From the NCBI GenBank assembly GCA_038043305.1, contig JBBTCG010000037.1, positions 1-13,527 on the forward strand: a stretch of 13,527 nucleotides of DNA, given 5' to 3'. Positions 1 to 5,632 of the stretch are shown in pieces. How positions within the stretch are numbered: the stretch's first letter is position 1; the number at the start of each line of letters is the position of its first letter. The translations under genes were made by a program, and so were the position numbers. This DNA comes from JACRCE01 sp038043305. GTDB taxonomy: Bacteria; Desulfobacterota; GWC2-55-46. The notes below the pieces were generated by a model that did not search any database, was not told the origin of the DNA, and was given only the letters and a program-made list of their open reading frames with translations.

Positions 1-1
1 A

Positions 2-247
2 CCTACAAAATGGTATGTAGGATTTTTGAGCAAAACAAACTTTGTAGATATTCTGGTTCAGAAAGAATCACTGAAGATTTGGCTGAATATGAAACAAGGC
101 AAATTAGATGACCATAAAAGACTGACAAGAGACGTTTCGCATATTGGCCATTGGGGAAACGGAGATTACGAATTGCAAATTAGGAATGACGATGATATTG
201 ACTATATTATAAGTTTGGCAAAACAATCATATAAGGAAAATTCATAG
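2..247 (+). CDS. DUF5655-type protein, C-terminal fragment (5' end outside window)
   Basis: The frame is open from base 2 to the TAG at 245-247, so this is the last ~81 residues of a longer gene cut by the window edge. A TTG at 26 is in frame but has no convincing ribosome site, so it is probably internal. The fragment reads KIWLNMKQGKLDD, then RDVSHIGHWGNGDYEL, then an acidic stretch and a closing helix. I recognise this pattern (a Trp/Leu-rich strand, GHWGNGDYE, then 'D-D-DY') as the DUF5655 domain, found alone or at the C terminus of proteins loosely annotated as predicted transport or restriction-related proteins. The biochemical role is unknown. It is more A+T rich than the lysine genes that follow, which suggests a different origin. 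Its stop codon overlaps the lysA Shine-Dalgarno AGGAG at 246-250. Family assignment is from memory of the motif. Confidence 0.72.
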   Translation, partial: PTKWYVGFLSKTNFVDILVQKESLKIWLNMKQGKLDDHKRLTRDVSHIGHWGNGDYELQIRNDDDIDYIISLAKQSYKENS

Positions 248-256
248 GAGAATTTC

Positions 257-1540
257 ATGCACTTTTTCGGCTATAAGAGAGGCAGGTTTTTCGCGGAGGG
301 CGTTTCCATTGAAAGGATTGCCAAAGAGGCCGGTACTCCGGTGTACGTCTACAGCAAAAAAACGCTTCTCCGCCACTACAAGGCGTTCTCATCGGCCTTT
401 GCGGCCGCGCCGCATCTCGTGTGCTACTCGGTCAAGGCCAACTCCAACCTTGCTATACTAAAGACGTTCGCGGGACAGGGCAGCGGCTTTGACATCGTTT
501 CAGGCGGGGAGCTCTTCAGGGCATTGAAGGCCGGAGCCGACGCAAGGAAGATTGTCTATTCCGGCGTGGGCAAGCGTTCCGACGAGATCGAGTACGCCAT
601 CAAGTCGAACATACTCATGTTCAACGTCGAGAGTATCGAGGAGATGGCCGTGATTGACGCCGTTGCCGGAAGGCTCAGGAAAAAGGCGGCAATAGCAATC
701 AGGGTAAACCCGGACGTTGACCCAAAGACCCACCCTTACATCTCCACCGGGCTTAAAAAAAACAAGTTCGGCATAGAGACCGAGGCCGCGATAAGGGGGT
801 ACGTCTGGGCGAAGAACAACTTGAAGAACGTTACGCCAATAGGCGTTGACTGCCATATCGGTTCGCAGATAACGGAGATCAGTCCGTTCATCGCCGCGCT
901 CAAAAAGAGCCGCGAGCTTGTTCTGACCCTCAAGGGCCTGGGGATTGACGTAAGATACCTTGACATGGGCGGCGGACTGGGCATAACCTATGATACGGAG
1001 ACCCCGCCTCATACGACGAGGTACGGCGAGGCGGTTATCGAGGGCACAAAAGGGCTTGGCGTTACGCTCATATTCGAGCCGGGCAGGGTCATAGTGGGCA
1101 ACGCCGGGGCGCTCGTAACCCGCGTGCTTTACACCAAGAAGACCGGCGCAAAGAACTTTATCATTGTTGACGCGGGCATGAACGACCTTGCAAGGCCAAG
1201 CCTGTACGGCTCATATCACGCCATCAAGCCCGCGAGAGAAAACAACGCGGAGGAGATTACTGCCGACGTGGTCGGCCCAATCTGCGAATCAGGCGACTTT
1301 CTTGCAAAGGACAGGCTTGTAAAGAATCTTGGGACTGGAGAGGTCCTGGCTGTGATGAGCGCGGGGGCTTACGGTTTTTCTATGTCAAGCAACTATAACT
1401 CAAGGCCCAGGGCCGCTGAGGTCATGGTAGACGGCGCCGAGTTTTACACGATAAGAAAAAGGGAGACGTTCAAAGACCTTATAAACGGCGAGGTCCAGAC
1501 CGCTCCAACGAAAAAACGCGCAAAGACGGTTAAGCGTTAG
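257..1540 (+). CDS. lysA: Diaminopimelate decarboxylase
   Basis: LysA is a PLP enzyme (fold III, alanine-racemase-like barrel) that decarboxylates meso-diaminopimelate to L-lysine in the cytoplasm. At 427 residues it has normal family length. Visible landmarks are the PLP Schiff-base lysine K60 in CYSVKANSN, DIVSGGEL (79-86), HIGSQ (200-204), the phosphate-binding GGG in DMGGGLGI (236-243), EPGR (274-277), the partner-subunit catalytic cysteine C343 in CESGD, and the C-terminal AYGFSMSSNYNSRPR (371-385). The ATG is preceded by AGGAG at 246-250, six bases upstream. The last ~12 residues are a basic, probably disordered tail. It is the first gene of the plus-strand lysine cluster; dapF, dapA and dapB follow. 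No promoter is obvious in the short space before it, so it may be read through from the upstream gene or from a promoter inside it. Confidence 0.97.
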   Translation: MHFFGYKRGRFFAEGVSIERIAKEAGTPVYVYSKKTLLRHYKAFSSAFAAAPHLVCYSVKANSNLAILKTFAGQGSGFDIVSGGELFRALKAGADARKIVYSGVGKRSDEIEYAIKSNILMFNVESIEEMAVIDAVAGRLRKKAAIAIRVNPDVDPKTHPYISTGLKKNKFGIETEAAIRGYVWAKNNLKNVTPIGVDCHIGSQITEISPFIAALKKSRELVLTLKGLGIDVRYLDMGGGLGITYDTETPPHTTRYGEAVIEGTKGLGVTLIFEPGRVIVGNAGALVTRVLYTKKTGAKNFIIVDAGMNDLARPSLYGSYHAIKPARENNAEEITADVVGPICESGDFLAKDRLVKNLGTGEVLAVMSAGAYGFSMSSNYNSRPRAAEVMVDGAEFYTIRKRETFKDLINGEVQTAPTKKRAKTVKR

Positions 1541-1568
1541 CAGTTTACTAAAAAATTCAAGGTTTGTT

Positions 1569-1650
1569 CAGGCCGCTCAAAAATGTTCAGATGCAAGGCG
1601 TCGAGGAGCGACGAAGACAACGCCGCAGATGGGCATTTTTCAGCGGCCTG
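1569..1650. repeat. Imperfect palindromic intergenic repeat between lysA and dapF
   Basis: The outer arms 1569-1585 (CAGGCCGCTCAAAAATG) and 1634-1650 (CATTTTTCAGCGGCCTG) pair at 16 of 17 positions. Inside them a second, weaker pairing joins GGCGT near 1597-1601 with ACGCC near 1620-1624, so the RNA would fold as a long bulged hairpin. The wording (GTTCAGATGCAAGGCG ... CGCCGCAGATGGGCATTTTTCAGC) resembles an abundant intergenic repeat that I remember from deltaproteobacterial and Nitrospirota genomes; that part is recollection, not shown here. There is no second copy in the window. The right arm ends eight bases before the dapF start codon. Confidence 0.8.
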
Positions 1651-1658
1651 CTAAAAAT

Positions 1659-2477
1659 ATGAAGATACAATTCACCAAGATGCACGGCCTCGGCAACGAC
1701 TTTATCCTGCTCGACTGCCGTGCAAGGAAGATACCCGGACTTCAAAAGGCTCTAAGGCGCCTCTCTGACAGGCGCTTTGGCATAGGCTTTGATCAGGCGC
1801 TTATCCTCAGAAGCTCGGATAGCGCCGACTTTGCAATGGACATTTACAACAACGACGGGGCGCGGGTTGAGATGTGCGGCAACGGCATTCGATGCCTTGC
1901 AAAATATATCTGGTCAAGGGGGCTGTCAAAGAAGAGGCGGCTTGACATAGAAACCCTTGCGGGCGTTATAAGGCCGGAAAAGGCGGGAGACCTCATCAGG
2001 GTGAACATGGGTGAGCCGATACTTGAGGGGGCTCTCATCCCCACGGTCATGGAAGGGCGTATCATTGACAAGCGGCTTGCCATAAGCGACAAGGTCTTTC
2101 ATATAACCTGCGTCTCAATGGGCAATCCCCACTGCGTCATATTCGTGGATCACGTTGGCGCATTTCCGGTTGAGAAGTACGGGCCGCTTATTGAGATAAA
2201 CAAGTTCTTCCCAAGAAAGACCAACGTTGAGTTCATAGAGGTTTTAAGCCGAAGCCGCATAAAGATGCGCGTCTGGGAGAGAGGGGCGGGGCAGACCCTT
2301 GCCTGCGGCACAGGCGCCTCAGCCGCGGCGGTTGCGGCCATTCTCAAGGGCTATACCGGCAATACGGTATTGGTTGAGCTTCCCGGCGGAAGACTCAAGA
2401 TAGAATGGGCAAAGGACAACCACGTCTACATGACCGGCCCCGCTGAAGAGGTCTTTACAGGGGTTGCTTGGATCTGA
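1659..2477 (+). CDS. dapF: Diaminopimelate epimerase
   Basis: DapF is a PLP-independent epimerase that converts LL- to meso-diaminopimelate, the precursor of lysine and of peptidoglycan cross-links. From the ATG at 1659 the protein has 272 residues, the usual size. It begins MKIQFTKMHGLGNDF, the canonical DapF N-terminus. The catalytic thiol pair is C73 in EMCGNGIRC and C216 in LACGTGAS; GNPHCV (155-160) and the ERGAGQT loop (207-213) are also present. The frame continues upstream to an ATG at 1629, but those ten extra residues would be encoded by the palindromic repeat and match nothing in the family, so I reject that start. No Shine-Dalgarno is visible before 1659 because the repeat occupies that space. 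The stop overlaps the frame of the next gene, whose likely start is 20 bases further on. Confidence 0.96.
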   Translation: MKIQFTKMHGLGNDFILLDCRARKIPGLQKALRRLSDRRFGIGFDQALILRSSDSADFAMDIYNNDGARVEMCGNGIRCLAKYIWSRGLSKKRRLDIETLAGVIRPEKAGDLIRVNMGEPILEGALIPTVMEGRIIDKRLAISDKVFHITCVSMGNPHCVIFVDHVGAFPVEKYGPLIEINKFFPRKTNVEFIEVLSRSRIKMRVWERGAGQTLACGTGASAAAVAAILKGYTGNTVLVELPGGRLKIEWAKDNHVYMTGPAEEVFTGVAWI

Positions 2478-2496
2478 CGGCAATTGGAGCGGCTTG

Positions 2497-2766
2497 ATGA
2501 GACAGGACGTTCTGAAGGAGTTACGAAGAGCGCCCGGCGTGGGCAAAAGTATTGCGCTTGACCTGTACGGCCTTGGTGTGCGCTCTCTTGATGAGCTGAA
2601 AAAGCAAGACCCTGAGAAGCTCTATAACAGATTATGCTTAAAGACAGGCGCGCATGTTGACAGGTGCGTCCTGTACGTCTTCCGGTGCGCAATATATTTT
2701 ACCGGGCGCAAGCGTCACGACCCGAAACTCCTTAAATGGTGGAACTGGAAGGACAGAACGCCTTGA
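2497..2766 (+). CDS. Small helix-hairpin-helix protein, Cdd1 ('pathogenicity locus') family
   Basis: An 89-residue protein. It opens with a helix-hairpin-helix unit, roughly residues 4-34, containing the PGVGKSIALDL hairpin and a second GLGVRSLDELK turn of the type used for sequence-independent DNA contacts. The second half has the hallmark HVDRCVLYVFRCAIYF (about 53-68) and a terminal LKWWNWKD, which I recognise as the Cdd1 family (Pfam 'Pathogenicity locus'). The family has no established biochemical role. The ATG at 2497 has GGAG at 2486-2489 with seven bases between; an in-frame TTG at 2464 inside dapF is less likely. It lies between dapF and dapA in the same orientation, 19 bases after the dapF stop and 37 bases before dapA, so it is probably co-transcribed with lysine genes it has no known link to. 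Confidence 0.82.
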   Translation: MRQDVLKELRRAPGVGKSIALDLYGLGVRSLDELKKQDPEKLYNRLCLKTGAHVDRCVLYVFRCAIYFTGRKRHDPKLLKWWNWKDRTP

Positions 2767-2803
2767 AGGTGGAGGGCGGCAATTATCTTCGTTGGAGGAC
2801 AGC

Positions 2804-3700
2804 ATGACGGCATCAATATTAACCGGCGCTTTTACCGCCCTTGTTACCCCGTTCAGGGACGGCGCGGTTGACGAGGCGGCATTAAGGCAGCACGTTGACG
2901 CACAGGTGCAAAACGGTATAAACGGCCTTGTGCCGTGCGGGACCACGGGGGAATCGGCAACGCTCAACTATGACGAGCATATAAGGGTCATTGAGCTTAC
3001 CATCGAGGCCGCCGCATCCCGCGTGCCAGTCATGGCGGGCACAGGCTCAAACTCCACCGCTGAGACCATAATGCTTACAAGGCAGGCTGAAAAACTCGGC
3101 GCGTCCGCCGCGCTTCTCATAACGCCTTACTACAACAAGCCGACGCAGCAGGGGCTTTACGAGCACTACAAAAAGGTCTCCGAGGAGGTCTCCATTCCTT
3201 TGCTATTGTACAACGTCCCGGGACGCACCGGCGTCAACATGCTGCCTGAGACCGTTGCGCGGCTCTCTGAGCTTAAAAACATAGTCGGCGTCAAGGAGGC
3301 AACAGGGGACTTAAAGCAGGTGAGCGACGTAATGGAGTTCTCTAAAAAGGGCTTCATATTGCTTTCAGGGGACGACTTCACAACGCTCCCGATGCTCGCC
3401 ATCGGAGGACACGGGGTAATTTCCGTTACGTCCAACATCGTTCCAAAAGAGGTAAGCGCGATGGTAAGGGCGTATTCTTCTGGCTCTTATGAAGAGGCGG
3501 TGAAGCTACATTATTCACTTCAGCCGCTCCACAGGGCAATGTTTCTTGAGACCAACCCTACCCCTGTAAAGACCGCGCTGGCAATGATGGGACGGATGAA
3601 AGAGGAGTTCAGGCTTCCGCTCGTCAGGATGAGCGGGGCTAACAGGGATAAACTATTCGGCGTACTTGCGGGATATGGATTGGCAGGGGTCGGGAGATAA
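2804..3700 (+). CDS. dapA: 4-hydroxy-tetrahydrodipicolinate synthase
   Basis: DapA condenses pyruvate with aspartate semialdehyde, the committed step of the DAP/lysine pathway, and is a cytoplasmic TIM-barrel class I aldolase. From ATG 2804 it has 298 residues, close to the typical ~292. Visible are the pyruvate-binding GTTGES (46-51), the TPYYNKP segment (107-113) with the proton-relay tyrosine, LLYNVPGRTG (134-143) with Tyr136, the Schiff-base lysine K164 in VGVKEATGD, and GGHGVISV further on. GGAGGA at 2794-2799 precedes the ATG by four bases and decides the start; the frame is open further upstream, but only through the Cdd1 gene. DapA is often inhibited by lysine, but whether this one is cannot be read with confidence. 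dapB follows after 11 bases, so the two are almost certainly translated from one message. Confidence 0.97.
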   Translation: MTASILTGAFTALVTPFRDGAVDEAALRQHVDAQVQNGINGLVPCGTTGESATLNYDEHIRVIELTIEAAASRVPVMAGTGSNSTAETIMLTRQAEKLGASAALLITPYYNKPTQQGLYEHYKKVSEEVSIPLLLYNVPGRTGVNMLPETVARLSELKNIVGVKEATGDLKQVSDVMEFSKKGFILLSGDDFTTLPMLAIGGHGVISVTSNIVPKEVSAMVRAYSSGSYEEAVKLHYSLQPLHRAMFLETNPTPVKTALAMMGRMKEEFRLPLVRMSGANRDKLFGVLAGYGLAGVGR

Positions 3701-3711
3701 CAGGGATATAT

Positions 3712-4515
3712 ATGATACATACCGTAGTAACAGGCGCATCAGGCAGGATGGGCAGGGCCATAATCGCAGCCCTGTTGGACAATCCCTCAATCACGCTTTC
3801 AGCCGCGCTGGAAAGGGATGATTCGCCCTTTATCGGCAAGGACGCGGGTGAGGTCGCGGGTATTGCTAAACTTGGCGTCAGGATAAGCGCGGACAGGGAA
3901 AAGGCGGTCAGGAAGGCCGACGTAATCATAGATTTTTCCATGCCCGAGGCCTCGATGAAGCTAATCGAGGAGGCCGTTGCCTCAAAGAAGTCAGTCGTGC
4001 TCGGCACGACCGGGTTTTCCCATCACCAGCGCGAGGCCATAAAAGAGGCCGGGGCAAAGATTCCGCTTGTCATGTCGCCGAACATGAGCGTGGGAGTGAA
4101 TCTGCTCTTGAAGCTTGTTGAGGACGCGGCCTCGGTCATTGGCAAGGGGTATGACATAGAGATAATAGAGGCGCACCACAGACACAAGAAAGACGCGCCA
4201 TCCGGCACGGCCGTGCGCTTAGCAGAGGTCATTGCAGCGAAGCTTGACCGCGACCTTGAAAAGGTGGCGGTTTATCAAAGGAAGGGCATAGTCGGGGAGA
4301 GGCGCCCTGAGGAGATAGGCATACAAAGCATACGCGCCGGGGACATAGTCGGGGATCATACCGTGATATTCGCGGCGCCCGGCGAGAGGATAGAGCTTAC
4401 GCACAAGGCGCAATCAAGGGATACGTTTGCCGCAGGCGCCCTCAGGGCCGCCGTATGGGTAGCAGGCAAACCGGCCGGACTCTATGACATGCAGGACGTG
4501 CTTGGACTAAAGTAA
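3712..4515 (+). CDS. dapB: 4-hydroxy-tetrahydrodipicolinate reductase
   Basis: DapB reduces the DapA product to tetrahydrodipicolinate with NAD(P)H in the cytoplasm. Its 267 residues are typical. The Rossmann nucleotide-binding loop is GASGRMGR (8-15), GTTG is at 98-101, and the substrate and catalytic motif is EAHHRHKKDAPSGTA (153-167), holding the catalytic His and Lys. The start has AGGGA at 3702-3706, five bases before the ATG. It lies 11 bases after dapA, and the next plus-strand gene, the DsbC-like one, begins 28 bases after its stop. In many related clusters dapL (LL-DAP aminotransferase) follows here; it is absent from this window, so the step from tetrahydrodipicolinate to LL-DAP must be encoded elsewhere. 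Confidence 0.97.
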   Translation: MIHTVVTGASGRMGRAIIAALLDNPSITLSAALERDDSPFIGKDAGEVAGIAKLGVRISADREKAVRKADVIIDFSMPEASMKLIEEAVASKKSVVLGTTGFSHHQREAIKEAGAKIPLVMSPNMSVGVNLLLKLVEDAASVIGKGYDIEIIEAHHRHKKDAPSGTAVRLAEVIAAKLDRDLEKVAVYQRKGIVGERRPEEIGIQSIRAGDIVGDHTVIFAAPGERIELTHKAQSRDTFAAGALRAAVWVAGKPAGLYDMQDVLGLK

Positions 4516-4543
4516 ACCACGGCATCAAAAGGGAGAAGAGGAT

Positions 4544-5362
4544 ATGAAGATCAAAGCAGGTTTTGCAATGACGTTTCTTGCCGCATCATGGCTGCTGACG
4601 GCTCAGCCGGATAACGCCCAAGCCTTTGATCCGGCAGCGGGCGCTAAGGAGTGCGCGTCCTGTCATACGCTTTCAAATGAAGAGGCGGGCAAATTGCTCC
4701 TTGTCGAGAAGTTCAAGGCCGAGGTCAAGGAAGTTCGCCCGGGCCCGATAAAGGGCGTCTGGGAGGTGGAGCTTACGCAAAACAACAAGGCCATAATTGT
4801 GTACGTTGACTACGGCAAGAAGTACCTTGCCGAGGGCATGAGGTTCATAGAAATTGCAAAGCTCGGCGAGAACGTGCCGCCGCCCCCCAAGAAGATTGAC
4901 CTTGCCAAGGTGCCGCTCGATGGCGCCGTGGTGCTTGGCGACGCCAAGGCTGAGAAAAAAGTAATCGTCTTTGACGACCCTGATTGCCCGTATTGCAAGA
5001 AGCTTGACGAGGAGATAAAGAATATCCTTGAGAAGAGAAAGGACATCGCCTTTTATATAAAGATGTTTCCGCTGCCCATGCACCCGGAGGCTTATGACAA
5101 AAGCAAGGCCATCGTTTGCGCCAGCTTAAATGCCAAAGGCGGCAAGGGGGGCAAAGGCGCGAAGCTCCTTGCTGACGCCTTTGCAGGCAAGAAACTGCCA
5201 AAGGCAACTTGCGACACTAAGGAGGTTGACAACAACATTAAACTTGCCGGGGAACTCGGTATAACCGGCACGCCCGGCATAATACTGCCGGACGGAAGGC
5301 TTATAAGCGGGTATGTTCCGGCTGATACGCTCTTAAACCTCATTGATACCCCGCAGCAGTAA
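4544..5362 (+). CDS. Exported DsbC-like thioredoxin-fold protein with N-terminal CxxCH motif
   Basis: A 272-residue exported protein. It begins with a signal peptide (basic MKIK, then hydrophobic residues ~6-19, probable cleavage near AQA at 25-27). Next comes CASCH (37-41), which has the form of a c-type heme attachment site, and a DsbC-like N-terminal domain (about 45-105) in which the repeated V/Y-rich strands resemble the DsbC dimerisation domain. A proline-rich linker (PPPP, ~111-114) leads to the thioredoxin domain with the redox motif CPYC (148-151) and the cis-proline loop TGTPG (241-245). C192 and C223 could form a structural disulfide as in DsbC. The expected role is thiol:disulfide isomerisation or reduction in the periplasm, perhaps in cytochrome maturation. 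AGAGGA precedes the ATG. It lies 28 bases after dapB and may share its transcript, without a functional link. Heme binding is untested; the cysteines may instead be redox active. Confidence 0.85.
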   Translation: MKIKAGFAMTFLAASWLLTAQPDNAQAFDPAAGAKECASCHTLSNEEAGKLLLVEKFKAEVKEVRPGPIKGVWEVELTQNNKAIIVYVDYGKKYLAEGMRFIEIAKLGENVPPPPKKIDLAKVPLDGAVVLGDAKAEKKVIVFDDPDCPYCKKLDEEIKNILEKRKDIAFYIKMFPLPMHPEAYDKSKAIVCASLNAKGGKGGKGAKLLADAFAGKKLPKATCDTKEVDNNIKLAGELGITGTPGIILPDGRLISGYVPADTLLNLIDTPQQ

Positions 5363-5405
5363 GGTCGCAACGCAACGAAGAGAGGTGTATTTCGTGAGTT
5401 AAGAT

Positions 5406-5480
5406 TGGAGCCGGCGGGGGGAATTGAACCCTCGACCTACTGATTACGAATCAGTTGCTCTGCCCCTGAGCTACGCCGGC
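5406..5480 (-). tRNA. tRNA-Thr (anticodon CGT)
   Basis: Read on the minus strand, the gene begins GCCGGCGTAGCTCAGGGGC and folds as a complete cloverleaf. The 7-bp acceptor stem is GCCGGCG/CGCCGGC, the D arm has GCTC/GAGC, and the anticodon stem is ACTGA/TCAGT with loop TTCGTAA. The T arm contains GGTTCAATTCC. Anticodon CGT (template bases 5446-5448) reads the Thr codon ACG. The discriminator base is T and the 3' CCA is encoded (bases 5406-5408). It converges on the end of the DsbC-like gene. No T-rich hairpin terminator is visible between them. Confidence 0.97.
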
Positions 5481-5550
5481 TTATCGGTGTTTTATCGCGT
5501 CGGAGAACAACTATCTCCAACTGGGTTTGTGCGGTACAAGCAGACTTAAG

Positions 5551-5579
5551 ATATTAAGTCATGGTGTTCCGATTGTCAA
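5551..5579 (-). promoter_or_regulatory. Sigma70-type promoter for tRNA-Thr
   Basis: On the minus strand a perfect -35 TTGACA (bases 5579-5574) is followed by exactly 17 bases and a -10 TAATAT (5556-5551; four of six match TATAAT). Transcription would start near 5544, leaving a ~64-base leader that is processed off the tRNA 5' end at 5480. Position, spacing and orientation fit the tRNA gene, and nothing else on that strand could use it. Confidence 0.72.
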
Positions 5580-5632
5580 GATTTTTGGCTTCGCAAAGTG
5601 ATAATGTCCGCTTATGATGCTTAGGAGACGCC

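Noticed and set aside
500..1012. 170-codon open frame on the minus strand
   Set aside because: Antisense to lysA, no recognisable domain or ribosome site; a by-product of codon use.
1629..1658. Upstream in-frame ATG for dapF adding ten residues
   Set aside because: It lies inside the palindromic repeat, has no ribosome site, and the canonical DapF N-terminus begins at 1659.
2654..2803. Upstream extension of the dapA frame by 50 residues
   Set aside because: It overlaps the Cdd1 gene in another frame, is unlike DapA, and the GGAGGA site points to ATG 2804.
5573..5610. Plus-strand promoter for the diguanylate cyclase (TTGTCA ... GATAAT)
   Set aside because: The spacing is about 21 bases, outside the normal range, and the -35 overlaps the tRNA promoter.
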